A stretch of DNA of 64,000 bases from assembly GCA_964571135.1 (NCBI GenBank), contig CAZMZW010000003.1, forward strand, positions 186,001 to 250,000, read 5' to 3'. Of this stretch, positions 16,865 through 25,949 are shown one piece after another. The DNA comes from CAZMZW01 sp964571135 (GTDB lineage: Bacteria; Chloroflexota; Anaerolineae; Anaerolineales; Anaerolineaceae). The notes below the pieces were generated by a model. The model saw only the letters and a program-made list of their open reading frames with translations. It searched no databases and was not told the DNA's origin. A program made the translations under genes and the position numbers. How positions within the stretch are numbered: the first letter of the stretch is position 1; each line of letters begins with the position of its first letter.

Positions 16865-17599
16865 ATGCAGGTTTTAGGAATAGATTTTGGCGGAACAGGT
16901 ATTAAGGGTGCAATTGTTGATATCCAGAAAGGTGAATTGGTTTCCGGGCGGTTGCGCCTGCCTACACCCGAGAGATCAAAACCACAGGATGTGGGGGATG
17001 TGATCAAAGAAATAGCTGCCTCTTTCAAATGGAAAGACAGGATCGGTTTGGGTTTTCCTGCAATTATTAAAGATAATGTTGCCTATAACGCAGCCAACAT
17101 CAGTAAAAAATGGATCGGATTGGATGTGAAATCTATGCTGCAGGAAAGAACTGGTTGTGAGGTGTATGTGGTGAATGATGCTGATGCAGCCGGTATTGCT
17201 GAGATATCTTTTGGAGCAGGACGGGAATTTCAGCATGGGATTGTGTTAATGCTTACCCTCGGAACTGGCATCGGTTCTGCAATTTTCGTAAATGGCCAAT
17301 TGTTGCCCAATACCGAATTTGGACATATTCAAATTCGCGGGAAAGATGCTGAACACCGGGCATCAGATGTCATCAGGCAGAAAAAGCAGCTATCCTGGAA
17401 AGCCTGGTCTAAACGTTTTCAGGAGGTTCTCGATCATATGGAGATGTTAATTAATCCTGATGTGATCATTATTGGAGGGGGTGTCAGTAAATACTATGAA
17501 AAATATTTTGGTTATTTAAAGACGAATGCTCAATTATTACCTGCCCATTTTTTTAACCAGGCAGGAATTATTGGAGCTGCGATTTTCGCAAGTCAGTAA
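16865..17599 (+). CDS. ppgK: Polyphosphate glucokinase, ROK family
   Basis: The 244-residue protein begins GIDFGGTGIKG (5-15), the phosphate-1 motif of ROK sugar kinases. It has D105 in VVNDADAAG as the catalytic base and a GTGIGSA phosphate-2 motif. Short ROK kinases of this size that lack the zinc-binding CxCGxxGC loop are polyphosphate glucokinases. They make glucose-6-phosphate from glucose and polyphosphate, sometimes also ATP. AGGAG stands before the ATG. A strong terminator follows, closing this four-gene plus-strand operon. Substrate preference for polyphosphate is by family, not by sequence proof. Confidence 0.85.
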   Translation: MQVLGIDFGGTGIKGAIVDIQKGELVSGRLRLPTPERSKPQDVGDVIKEIAASFKWKDRIGLGFPAIIKDNVAYNAANISKKWIGLDVKSMLQERTGCEVYVVNDADAAGIAEISFGAGREFQHGIVLMLTLGTGIGSAIFVNGQLLPNTEFGHIQIRGKDAEHRASDVIRQKKQLSWKAWSKRFQEVLDHMEMLINPDVIIIGGGVSKYYEKYFGYLKTNAQLLPAHFFNQAGIIGAAIFASQ

Positions 17600-17618
17600 A
17601 AATGAAAAGATAGAAATT

Positions 17619-17650
17619 AAAGAGCCTGCAATTTACTTTGCAGGCTCTTT
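17619..17650. terminator. Bidirectional intrinsic terminator
   Basis: A perfect 13-bp stem (AAAGAGCCTGCAA pairing with TTGCAGGCTCTTT) has a 6-base loop and A/T ends on both sides. It serves ppgK on the plus strand and the ferredoxin gene on the minus strand. Confidence 0.88.
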
Positions 17651-17668
17651 GCAAATCAAATTCCAATT

Positions 17669-18076
17669 TTATTTTATGTCCTTGCCGGGTCCCTTGGAAA
17701 AGAATGATTCATTTTCTTCGATCGCACCGGTAAGATCTACAATTTCTCCAGTTTTCAAAATCCGGGTGGCAGCCAGCCGAATATCCTCTCCATTTTTATT
17801 TTTACTATCATGAGCTTCGGTGAAGCCAGCAGTGCCGGCAGATTTGGAAAGGCATTCACCGCCTTTTGCCTGAAAAGCAGAAGGCACTAGTTCTTTTTCA
17901 AAAATTGCTGAATGCGGGCATTCAGTTTCGCAGGCGCCGCAATCGATGCAATCATCCGGGTTTATGTAGTAAGTTGGGTATTGTTCTTGTGGTGATCCAG
18001 GTCGGATGCAATCGACCGGACAGACATCCACGCAACGGGAATCTCGCAAGCATAAGCTGGTGATGACTCGTGGCAT
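17669..18076 (-). CDS. Two-cluster ferredoxin with C-terminal extension
   Basis: The 135-residue protein has two cysteine sets: C9, C15, C19 and C23 (the last two in CPVDC) and C43, C46, C49 and C53 (CIDCGACETECP). This gives room for two Fe-S clusters, like the FdxA-type seven- or eight-iron ferredoxins. It would be a cytoplasmic electron carrier. The last 70 residues are a charged extension of unknown role. The spacing C9-x5-C15 differs from the x7 of classical FdxA, so I cannot say whether the first cluster is 3Fe-4S or 4Fe-4S. It follows sodA by 20 bases and may share its transcript. Confidence 0.87.
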   Translation of the reverse strand: MPRVITSLCLRDSRCVDVCPVDCIRPGSPQEQYPTYYINPDDCIDCGACETECPHSAIFEKELVPSAFQAKGGECLSKSAGTAGFTEAHDSKNKNGEDIRLAATRILKTGEIVDLTGAIEENESFFSKGPGKDIK

Positions 18077-18096
18077 TTTGTTCTCCCGGAAGCAGG

Positions 18097-18714
18097 CTAA
18101 TGAAGTTTTCCGTTCAAGAACCTGTTTTCCACTTCATCCCAATTGACCAGGTTCCAGAAGTTTGATACAAATTCATCGCGGCGATTCTGAAATTTCAGAT
18201 AATAGGCATGCTCCCAGACATCAATGGTCAGGAGTGGATAAAGACCCTCACTGACCGGAGAATCCTGGTTGGGAGTTGCGTGGATTAGGAGAGAGCCATC
18301 GGTTTTTTTACTTAACCATGCCCAACCGCTGCCAAATTGGTTCATTGCAGTGGTTGCCATTTTCGCTTTAAATGTTTCAAAATCTCCATACGCGGAGTTT
18401 ATTGCATCGCCAACTTTTCCGCCCGGTTTCTTTCCGGGGTTAACCTGTAACTGGGACCACCATAAATTGTGATGATAATATCCGCCGCCATGATTTTTCA
18501 CTGCGGTGCGGATTTCTTCCGGGAGTTGAGAAAGGTTGCGGAGAATCTCCTCAATTTTTTGTGAGTAAAATTGCGGAAATTTCTCCAAGGCTGCGTTTAA
18601 TTTATTGGTATAAGTGGCATGATGCTTATCGTGATGGATCTCAACTGTCTTGGCATCCATGTAAGGTTCAAGGGCCGCGTAATCATAAGGTAGCTTGGGT
18701 AATTCAAAAGTCAT
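18097..18714 (-). CDS. sodA: Superoxide dismutase (Fe/Mn family, Mn-type features)
   Basis: The 205-residue enzyme shows IHHDKHH near residue 26 (first metal histidine), HHNLWW (second) and DVWEHAYYLK, which supplies the last aspartate and histidine. It converts superoxide to hydrogen peroxide and oxygen in the cytoplasm. The GGG run before the second histidine and the glutamine in PNQDSP follow the manganese-type pattern, but a cambialistic enzyme is possible. No signal peptide is seen. GGAGGTGA precedes the ATG and a near-consensus promoter lies upstream. The ferredoxin gene follows. Confidence 0.93.
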   Translation of the reverse strand: MTFELPKLPYDYAALEPYMDAKTVEIHHDKHHATYTNKLNAALEKFPQFYSQKIEEILRNLSQLPEEIRTAVKNHGGGYYHHNLWWSQLQVNPGKKPGGKVGDAINSAYGDFETFKAKMATTAMNQFGSGWAWLSKKTDGSLLIHATPNQDSPVSEGLYPLLTIDVWEHAYYLKFQNRRDEFVSNFWNLVNWDEVENRFLNGKLH

Positions 18715-18770
18715 TATTCACCTCCAGGAATCTTGATATATTCTTGCAGAAATTGGATTCGACAATTAAG

Positions 18771-18799
18771 ATTGTATCTATCCTGATTCTCTTTGTCAA
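18771..18799 (-). promoter_or_regulatory. Sigma-70-type promoter of sodA
   Basis: Read on the minus strand, TTGACA (18799-18794) and TACAAT (18776-18771) are separated by 17 bases, which is close to consensus. The leader to the sodA ATG is about 50 bases. The -35 box overlaps the start region of the divergent EamA gene. Confidence 0.65.
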
Positions 18800-18804
18800 A
18801 CCCG

Positions 18805-19770
18805 ATGAAAATATATCCTCAAAAACGTTTTTATTTTTCACCCGTTCTCGCTATTTTTCTTGCGATCCTGGCAGTATCAACTGCTTCATTGCTTATTCGG
18901 TTTGCTCAAAGAGAGCTTCCTTCGCTTGTTATTGCTGCTTATCGGCTTTCATTGGCATCGATTATCACAGCGATAATCGCACTTCCAAGATACCATAAAG
19001 AAATCAAATCATTAAATAGAAATCAATTTCTCTTGATTATTCTTTCTGGGATTTTCCTGGCCATTCATTTTGCTGCCTGGATCACTTCACTTGAACTTAC
19101 AACTGTGACCAGTTCTGTTGTATTGGTCACAACCACTCCCATATGGGTATCCTTGCTATCTCCCCTGATCCTTAAGGAAAAAATTAATTGGAGCGTTGGG
19201 ATTTATTTGGGAATTGCCCTATTGGGTAGCATGATTGTAACGTTCAGTAAATCCTGTGCGTTTACCAATGGATTGCCAATGTGCAACTTTTCTGCAACCC
19301 TGGAGGGAGAGGGTAGTTTATTAGGAAATGCTCTGGCATTGCTGGGCGCTCTTATGGCGGCAGGCTATGTCATATCCGGGCGTAATTTGCGAAAAACAAT
19401 AAACCTCTGGCCATACACTTTATTGGTTTATTCCGTTTCATCAGTAGTCCTGCTGGTGATGTGTTTATTATTTCGCTATCCTTTGGTTGGCTTTTCAATT
19501 CAGAGTTTAATTTGGTTGATTTTATTAGCGATTATCCCCCAGATATTCGGCCATACAACCTTAAATTGGGCTTTGGGGTTTGTTCCGGCAGCATTTGTTT
19601 CGATTACACTGCTTGGAGAGCCAGTCGGTTCAAGCATCCTGGCCTGGATTTTCCTAAAAGAATCCCCTACATTTATCGAAATGGCAGGTGGATCGCTAAT
19701 CCTTATTGGAATAATCCTTTCTTCAAGGTTAATGAACCGGACAAAAATAAGTGTCTCAGAAGGAAAGTAA
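18805..19770 (+). CDS. EamA/DMT-family transporter
   Basis: From the ATG at 18805 the protein has 321 residues with about ten hydrophobic helices in two EamA repeats. Marker segments are LIRFAQRELPSLVIAAYR in the first half and LGEPVGSSILAWIFLKE in the second. The family moves metabolites, often amino acids or nucleotides, across the cytoplasmic membrane; no substrate can be inferred. An in-frame TTG 12 bases earlier lies inside the sodA -35 box and is a poor choice. No Shine-Dalgarno site is clear. It ends 15 bases inside the 3' end of convergent glgA. Confidence 0.85.
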   Translation: MKIYPQKRFYFSPVLAIFLAILAVSTASLLIRFAQRELPSLVIAAYRLSLASIITAIIALPRYHKEIKSLNRNQFLLIILSGIFLAIHFAAWITSLELTTVTSSVVLVTTTPIWVSLLSPLILKEKINWSVGIYLGIALLGSMIVTFSKSCAFTNGLPMCNFSATLEGEGSLLGNALALLGALMAAGYVISGRNLRKTINLWPYTLLVYSVSSVVLLVMCLLFRYPLVGFSIQSLIWLILLAIIPQIFGHTTLNWALGFVPAAFVSITLLGEPVGSSILAWIFLKESPTFIEMAGGSLILIGIILSSRLMNRTKISVSEGK

Positions 19771-21222
19771 TTTTATATACTGTTTGGCATACAGGAGGGC
19801 GGAATTATTCCAGGAAAAATCTGAATTCATTGCTTGAATCTGCATTTTTTCCCATTTACCTGACTTATTCTGAAAAACATTTATTGCTTTTTTTATCGCC
19901 TTGGCCAAGGCGAGAGAAGTCGGGTCGTTAAAAAGAAAGCCGTTTATTCCGTCCTGGATTGAGTCTTTTAAGCCACCAGTGGCTCTGGCTACTGGGATAC
20001 AGCCATAGCGCATGGCGATCATTTGGGTGGTCCCGCAGGGCTCATAGCGGGAAGGGATCAGGATCATATCTGCCCCGCTATATAGTTTTCTTGCTAATTC
20101 TTCATCATAGCGAGTCAATGCTCTCACTCTTTCAGGAAATTTGTCTTCCAGGTTTTTACAGGCTTTTTCAATGTCTTTATTGCCAGTACCCAGAATAATT
20201 AATTGCAGGGGAATAGCTGAAAAAGAATTAAACCCATCAATGAGTAAATCGATGCCTTTCTGAATATCCAGTCGACTGATCATTATTACCAGCGGTATAC
20301 GTGTGTCCTGGGAAGATAGTCCGAGTTGTTTTTGAAGTAACTTCTTATTCTTTGATCGATGTGAGATGCGTTTTGCGGAATAATTATTTTCAATTTTTTG
20401 ATCATGAAGCGGGTTCCATTTTTGATAATCAATCCCATTTAGAATACCAAAGACGGATTTACTGCGTTTTTTGAATAGTTTTTCAAGTCCATATCCGAAT
20501 TGATGAGTTTTAATTTCCTTCGAATAAGCAGGGGAAACAGTTACGATTTCATCTGAAAGTGAAAGTCCCATTGGGAGAGGTTGGGTTTCTGCCCAAGCTG
20601 GTAAGGTCGCATCTTTAATTGGATCAAGCTGAAAGGATTTTAAAGTGTTTTCACTCCCGGCACCCATAAATGCCAGATTGTGAATAGTGAGCAGTGATTT
20701 AATATTTGCGTAAAAAAGATCTTTCTTTTTCAGCTGATTCATTTTAAGTACCGAGAATGCGGTATGCCAATCATTGGCATGAACTATGTCTGCTTTCCAA
20801 CCAATATATTTCATTAATTCAAGACAGGCAATTGAAAAAAAGGCATATTTACGGCAATTAATATAAGATTTCTCTGAATAGACACTTGATTTCTTATCTG
20901 CCCGCCGGTTTCTGCCAATCAGATAAACTGGTAATCCTTCAAACTGAGTGACATATACCTTCACAATCACCGGTTTTCTTTTTTCAAGAATTGTGTATTT
21001 TGTCAGAAAACGAACTCCCCATTTTTTTGCAGAAATCCTCCCATGAAAGGGTATGGCTAGCCGAACATCAATTTCATGGTTTTGGATTTGCAAGGGAGAA
21101 AGATTGCGCAAAGCCAGGGGCAAAGAACCCGCATAATCTCCCAATCCACCAACTTTAATGAAAGGATCAGCTTCTGCGGCAATAAATAGGATGTTTAAGG
21201 AACGCGCTGAAAAGTGGGACAT
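19756..21222 (-). CDS. glgA: Glycogen/starch synthase, GT5
   Basis: From the ATG at 21222 the protein has 488 residues. It opens with NILFIAAEADPFIKVGGLGD, the ADP-glucose-binding K-x-G-G-L motif, and closes the active site with VARATGGLKDSI. It extends alpha-1,4-glucan chains from ADP-glucose, or UDP-glucose in some lineages. A TTG 33 bases upstream would overlap the previous gene; the ATG starts 4 bases after that gene's stop. No other glycogen genes are adjacent. Its stop overlaps the convergent EamA gene by 15 bases. Confidence 0.9.
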   Translation of the reverse strand: MSHFSARSLNILFIAAEADPFIKVGGLGDYAGSLPLALRNLSPLQIQNHEIDVRLAIPFHGRISAKKWGVRFLTKYTILEKRKPVIVKVYVTQFEGLPVYLIGRNRRADKKSSVYSEKSYINCRKYAFFSIACLELMKYIGWKADIVHANDWHTAFSVLKMNQLKKKDLFYANIKSLLTIHNLAFMGAGSENTLKSFQLDPIKDATLPAWAETQPLPMGLSLSDEIVTVSPAYSKEIKTHQFGYGLEKLFKKRSKSVFGILNGIDYQKWNPLHDQKIENNYSAKRISHRSKNKKLLQKQLGLSSQDTRIPLVIMISRLDIQKGIDLLIDGFNSFSAIPLQLIILGTGNKDIEKACKNLEDKFPERVRALTRYDEELARKLYSGADMILIPSRYEPCGTTQMIAMRYGCIPVARATGGLKDSIQDGINGFLFNDPTSLALAKAIKKAINVFQNKSGKWEKMQIQAMNSDFSWNNSALLYAKQYIKLLSF

Positions 21223-21226
21223 ACAC

Positions 21227-23206
21227 TTATTTGTTTTTTGCTTCAACCATTTCAATATAATCCTGAGTGATAATTTTTCTGGTAGAAAGCCCCAGTAGTT
21301 TCAATAAACCAACGATCTTTTCTGCTTTTTCCTCGGCATCTTTTTGACTCCAGGTGCGGGCTTTGATTTCAAGGAAGATCCCAAGATCTGGTTTTTCTAT
21401 TCGATCAATATTTATAAAAAATTCTTCTTCCTTATATGAGATAAGAAAGCGAAGCCGGTTTTTTTCAATTTCAATTTCTTTGGAGGGTTTAAAGTATTCT
21501 TTATAGAAACGCAGGCTTTGATTGGCAGGGGCAATATAGCGACTCTTCGAAAGTACGATATCTTCTGGATAATGATCTTCACGGGAGGGTTGAATTAGAG
21601 TGAGCCGGGAGCGCACATTCGAAATTTCCCCACTTTCTTCGATAAAATGGTCCTCGCGATAACGTAACAGGTCTGGTTCAACCTTAAATCTGAAATAGGT
21701 GTCGAACTCGTGATAGTGCCTCTGGCGAAGAATGAGGATTTGCGGATCGGATAATTTATTCAATACAGCATCTGAATTATCGATGATGACCTTAGCCTGC
21801 ACTTCATAACTTTCTTCCTGGCTGGCACCCCCAATAGCAATTAATTTGGAAAGGACGGAATTTTCCCGTTTAATTAGGAATTGATCAATCTTTTGGGAAT
21901 ATTCCTGGCTTTTGATCATCATTTCGTTTTCATTAATACCGTCGATTTGGCGATTCCGCATAAGCCATTTACCATTTACCATCACATCGGTGACATCGGT
22001 TGATTTTGCTGCATATACAATTTGAGCATAAGGAGCAAATTCTGAATGGTTAAACCTTGGGCTATTATGAATTGTGTGATTATTAATCAGGATCATGTCG
22101 GCACGCTTGCCAATTTCTATCGAACCTGTAATATCTCCTAAATGGATTGCCTGCGCGCCAATGCGCGTAGCCATCTCAAGTGTTTTTTGTGCGGGAACGG
22201 CAGTTGGATCGCCGCTGCTCCCTTTTGCCAGAAACGATGCCAGGCGGATTTCTTCAAAGAAATCCAGATCATTATTGGAAGCAGCGCCATCGGTTCCGAT
22301 TCCGACATTTAATCCAATTTCAAGCATTTTCCTAACCGGAGCTATTCCAGATGCTAATTTTAAATTGGAGGATGGATTATGTGAGACACCCACATTGGAA
22401 TGTTTCAAAGTCCGCATTTCGCCTTCATCGATATGAACACAATGGGCGGCGAAAGCCTTGGCTTCAAATATTCCTTGTTTTTTCAGAAAAGGAACAACAG
22501 GCATTCCCGTTTCTTTGCGCATATTCTCAACTTCATCTGCTGTTTCTGAAATATGGATATGCAGGGGTACATCATATTCAAGGGCGACTTCAGTGCATGC
22601 ATGCAAAATTTCCGGAGGGCACGTGTAGGCAGCATGCGGTGCGATGGCAGGCACAATCAATGGATGGTTCTTCCATTTCTTTATCAATTTGCGAGTTGCT
22701 TCAATCGATTCTTCATAAGAATGGGCATCAGGGGTTGGATACTTGAGCACAGTTTGACCACAGACTGCTCGAAGACCAAATTCTGCAGCCACTTCAGCTA
22801 CGGTATCTTCGAAAAAGTACATATCTGCAAAACAAGTGACTCCGGTGCGGATCAATTCCGTACAGGCGATTTGAGTTCCAAGACGGACAAATTCACGCGT
22901 GACAAATTCGTGTTCCACTGGCCAGACATAACCCTGCAGCCATACATCCAGGCGCAAATCATCAGCCAATCCGCGCAGCATGTTCATAGGGAGGTGAGTA
23001 TGAATATTAACCAGCCCGGGCATCAGGATATTGCCATTGCAATTGATGATTGCTTGTGAAGTGTATGTTTTTAGGATTTCACTGGTTAACCCAACTGCAG
23101 CAATTGAATCTCCTTCAACAACCACAGCCCCATCATGAAAATGTTGTAAAGAAGGGTTCATGGTTAGAACTAATGCGTTGGTAAAAATAGTATCAGCTTT
23201 TTTCAT
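21227..23206 (-). CDS. Amidohydrolase (MTA/SAH deaminase-like) fused to a C-terminal CYTH domain
   Basis: This 659-residue protein is two domains in one frame. Residues 1 to about 430 are an amidohydrolase of the TrzN/MtaD group: the HTH metal pair at H69/H71, histidines in LHIHIS and AAHCVH, and D306 in GTDGAAS. Such enzymes deaminate 5-methylthioadenosine, S-adenosylhomocysteine or related compounds. Residues about 465 to 645 look like a CYTH (triphosphate tunnel) domain: EVQAK at 468-472, arginine pairs at LRYRED (512-518) and RSRLTL (532-537), IEKNRLRFLI, then NIDRI and FLEIKART late. CYTH proteins bind triphosphates and metal. The deaminase call is solid; the CYTH call rests on the motif order. 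glgA follows 4 bases later and cinA precedes. Confidence 0.8.
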   Translation of the reverse strand: MKKADTIFTNALVLTMNPSLQHFHDGAVVVEGDSIAAVGLTSEILKTYTSQAIINCNGNILMPGLVNIHTHLPMNMLRGLADDLRLDVWLQGYVWPVEHEFVTREFVRLGTQIACTELIRTGVTCFADMYFFEDTVAEVAAEFGLRAVCGQTVLKYPTPDAHSYEESIEATRKLIKKWKNHPLIVPAIAPHAAYTCPPEILHACTEVALEYDVPLHIHISETADEVENMRKETGMPVVPFLKKQGIFEAKAFAAHCVHIDEGEMRTLKHSNVGVSHNPSSNLKLASGIAPVRKMLEIGLNVGIGTDGAASNNDLDFFEEIRLASFLAKGSSGDPTAVPAQKTLEMATRIGAQAIHLGDITGSIEIGKRADMILINNHTIHNSPRFNHSEFAPYAQIVYAAKSTDVTDVMVNGKWLMRNRQIDGINENEMMIKSQEYSQKIDQFLIKRENSVLSKLIAIGGASQEESYEVQAKVIIDNSDAVLNKLSDPQILILRQRHYHEFDTYFRFKVEPDLLRYREDHFIEESGEISNVRSRLTLIQPSREDHYPEDIVLSKSRYIAPANQSLRFYKEYFKPSKEIEIEKNRLRFLISYKEEEFFINIDRIEKPDLGIFLEIKARTWSQKDAEEKAEKIVGLLKLLGLSTRKIITQDYIEMVEAKNK

Positions 23207-23216
23207 GAGGAGTCCT

Positions 23217-24356
23217 TTAAGATAAATTTCGTCTTAGAAAATCGAAAAAAATGTTAAACGCCCATTTAGAGACTAAGGAATCATGACCTGAAAAATTTTT
23301 TGTCTCTTTTATTATCTCCTTATTGGAGATGATCATCGCCATTTGAAGAGTTTTTCGGTCTTCATTTATCTCCATGTTAATTTCCGCGGAATAATCACTG
23401 GAAATATTGTACATCGTCTGGATTTCATTTTCCAGGAAAATTGAATCAGTTGTTTTAATGATCACCTGGTCAAAAACACCTGTTTGGGAAATTTCTGTAA
23501 TTAATTCTTCAGAGCAATTATTAATAAATAGGATAAGACACTTTTTTGTTTTTTCTTTTATAGAGCGGACTTTTTCTGATAATTTTTGATCACCCTGACC
23601 AAATATATTATTACCCAGACGCTTTCCCAGTTCATTCAGGATTGGCAGAATCAGTTTATTGGCAGTCTCTTCATCTGCAGCTTTGGCTGTAATTCGAATA
23701 TCCACTTGTCCAGGATAAGCAGTTAAACCCACTGTGGGATTATCCATTTTTTCCAGATCTTCGATCAATTCATCAACTTTTGATTCCCCTAAACCTATGG
23801 TATGAATGATTTGTGAAAGTATGGTTTGGTGTATTGGATACTTAGAAAAGATGAGTGAAAGCACCGAATATTCAAAGAGATATTTTAATTCAGCTGGAAC
23901 ACCGGGTAAACAAATTAATAAGTTTTGGTTTTTCGCCACATAGAAAGCGGGCGCGGTCCCTACTGGATTTTCAATCACGTAGGCGTTTTTGGGAATGTAT
24001 GCCTGTCTGCGATTATTCTTTGTGGGAGTTCTACCTGAACGCTCAAATCTTTTTTTTATTTTTTCCCACAAAATCTGCTTGAAAACAAGATTTTCATTAA
24101 AAACATCTGCAACTGCTTGTCGGGTGGGATCATCTATAGTTGGGCCAAGTCCACCAGAGGTTATTACGATTTCTGTTCTTGCCAATGATTCTAATATTGC
24201 CTGAGTAATCCTTTTTTGATTATCTCCGATGATTGCAGTACGAAATAATTCAATTCCTGCTTTATTTAGTTCGCGTGCAAGGAATTGTGTGTTTGTATCC
24301 TGGGTTTCTCCAAGCAAAAGCTCTGTCCCAATGGCAATTATTTCTGCAGATGTCAT
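23217..24356 (-). CDS. cinA: CinA-like protein with intact MoCF domain and degenerate C-terminal domain
   Basis: The 379-residue protein starts like CinA: AEIIAIGTELLLGE, then DTNTQFLARELN, TSGGLGPTIDD and a LPGVPAEL segment, all from the molybdopterin-binding-like domain (about 1-170). A middle KH-type segment follows. The last 125 residues align in position with the PncC (NMN deamidase) domain, but its AESCTGG motif is replaced by INNCSEE and the GG-rich loops are missing. The nicotinamide-nucleotide deamidase activity is probably lost; the ADP-ribose pyrophosphatase function of the front domain may remain. It starts 10 bases before the amidohydrolase-CYTH gene. Confidence 0.82.
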   Translation of the reverse strand: MTSAEIIAIGTELLLGETQDTNTQFLARELNKAGIELFRTAIIGDNQKRITQAILESLARTEIVITSGGLGPTIDDPTRQAVADVFNENLVFKQILWEKIKKRFERSGRTPTKNNRRQAYIPKNAYVIENPVGTAPAFYVAKNQNLLICLPGVPAELKYLFEYSVLSLIFSKYPIHQTILSQIIHTIGLGESKVDELIEDLEKMDNPTVGLTAYPGQVDIRITAKAADEETANKLILPILNELGKRLGNNIFGQGDQKLSEKVRSIKEKTKKCLILFINNCSEELITEISQTGVFDQVIIKTTDSIFLENEIQTMYNISSDYSAEINMEINEDRKTLQMAMIISNKEIIKETKNFSGHDSLVSKWAFNIFFDFLRRNLS

Positions 24357-24460
24357 CAGTTTTTAAATTCCATCTGAGCGATTATATCCTTACGGTAAAA
24401 TAATTAGAAGGAATGTTTTATTGGTAAAGTATAGCAAAAGAACGAGATGGGATCGGTAAA

Positions 24461-25594
24461 ATGACCCGAAAGAAAATTCAAATATTCTATGCATCCATCG
24501 GTTCCGGGCATCTGGTTGCTGCCCGTTCGATATTTCGCGCGATAGAAAAAGCGTCTCCAGATGTTGAGATTGAATTACAGGATATTTTTACACAGTCAAA
24601 GAATAATATTTTTATTCAAGAAGTCATGGCTTTCATGCCCAGTTTTGTTTTCCCAGCACTTTATACAAAGATCTGGAAAAGTGGTTCATTAAAATGGCTT
24701 TATGAAATCTCCTGTTCATTTGGACCGACAAAAAGAAAGATCCTGAAAAATATTCAATCATTTTCTCCTGATCTAATTATCTGTACTCATACTTATCCAG
24801 GTACTGTGATCAGCAATTGGAAAAAAGATCGTTCTGTTCCTCTATTGATAGCTGTGGCAACCGATCAATTCATCCATCCATATTGGTCTATAAAAAATAT
24901 TAATGCATTTATTGCCCCAAATAATCAGATGAAAGCAGAGTTGATCAAAAGAGGTTTAGAAAAAGAAAAGATTTTTCCATTTGGAATTCCCGTATCGCCG
25001 GAATTGAACACATCAACAAAAAAAGTTCTTTCTGATAAAAGGATCAGGGTTATTGTTTTAGCAGGCAGTTACAGAGTAGCTCCTTATTTAATCATCCATA
25101 AAAGAGTGAAGGACTTGTTCGATTATCTGGAAATTCATCATTCGGAGAAGATCCTGTGGCAATTTGTCTTTGGTGCAGCTAAAGATTTATCTTCTGAGGC
25201 GAAACGCAAGTTTTCCAATCGGAAGGATGTTGAGGTTTTCGATTTCCCTGAAAATATTCAGGACATGCTGGCAAATTCAGATTTTGTATTCACAAAACCG
25301 GGCGGTTTGACGGTGGCTGAGGCACTGGCTTTGAAGAAGCCAGTCATCCTTCTATCTGCAGGCGCAGGGCAGGAACGCGAGAATTCCAATTATGTGATCA
25401 ATTCAGGATTAGGCATGTTATTGAATGAGAAGAAATACCTTTTAAGTTATACAGAAGAACTCATGAATAATCCGAGATCTGTCCAAAAACGTTTCATCCA
25501 ACCATCGATCTCATTGATTAACTCGGCCAAAAATGTGGCTGATTTGGCTTTACGATTAATGGATGAAAGCAAAATTACATTCAATGAAAAATAA
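24461..25594 (+). CDS. GT28 glycosyltransferase (MGDG synthase/UgtP-like)
   Basis: The 377-residue protein has IGSGH at 13-17, matching the N-terminal domain of monogalactosyl- or diglucosyl-diacylglycerol synthases. It has the C-terminal MurG-like motif KPGGLTVAEALALKKP, which binds the UDP-sugar. The protein probably glycosylates a membrane lipid such as diacylglycerol, acting at the inner membrane surface without transmembrane helices. MurG itself is unlikely, since the N-terminal half follows the MGDG-synthase pattern. It overlaps yraN by 11 bases. Confidence 0.82.
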   Translation: MTRKKIQIFYASIGSGHLVAARSIFRAIEKASPDVEIELQDIFTQSKNNIFIQEVMAFMPSFVFPALYTKIWKSGSLKWLYEISCSFGPTKRKILKNIQSFSPDLIICTHTYPGTVISNWKKDRSVPLLIAVATDQFIHPYWSIKNINAFIAPNNQMKAELIKRGLEKEKIFPFGIPVSPELNTSTKKVLSDKRIRVIVLAGSYRVAPYLIIHKRVKDLFDYLEIHHSEKILWQFVFGAAKDLSSEAKRKFSNRKDVEVFDFPENIQDMLANSDFVFTKPGGLTVAEALALKKPVILLSAGAGQERENSNYVINSGLGMLLNEKKYLLSYTEELMNNPRSVQKRFIQPSISLINSAKNVADLALRLMDESKITFNEK

Positions 25595-25949
25595 GGAATT
25601 AGGTGAATGGGGGGAGGCGAAGGCCAGGCATTATCTGCAAGAAAAAGGAATAATAATTCTTGGAACCAATAAACGCACTAATTATGGAGAATTGGATATT
25701 ATTGGGAAGGATGCTGATCAAGTGGTCTTTTTTGAAGTAAAAACGCGCCGGAGCAATTCCTTTGGTTTTGGGGAGGAATCCGTTTCCTCGGCAAAGCAGG
25801 AACATCTGACAAATTCGGCAGAGGATTATATTCAAAATCATCCCGAAGTCGGGGAGGATTGGCGAATTGATGTTGTAGTTATTGATGGAAGCCCCACTTC
25901 CCCTAAAGTTGAAATTCGATGGTTTAAAAATGCAATATCCGGTATCTAA
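25584..25949 (+). CDS. YraN/UPF0102 family endonuclease-like protein
   Basis: From the ATG at 25584 the protein has 121 residues and begins KNKELGEWGEAKA, the normal family opening. An earlier in-frame start would add seven residues not seen in relatives. It has the PD-(D/E)XK-like core GELDIIG followed by FFEVKTRRS. The fold is that of Holliday-junction resolvase-like nucleases, but its cellular role is not established. It overlaps the preceding glycosyltransferase by 11 bases and miaA by 20, so all three are likely one transcript. Confidence 0.88.
   Translation: MKNKELGEWGEAKARHYLQEKGIIILGTNKRTNYGELDIIGKDADQVVFFEVKTRRSNSFGFGEESVSSAKQEHLTNSAEDYIQNHPEVGEDWRIDVVVIDGSPTSPKVEIRWFKNAISGI

Noticed and set aside
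22095..23059. Three plus-strand frames of 113-168 residues
   Set aside because: They are antisense to the amidohydrolase, overlap each other and match no family.
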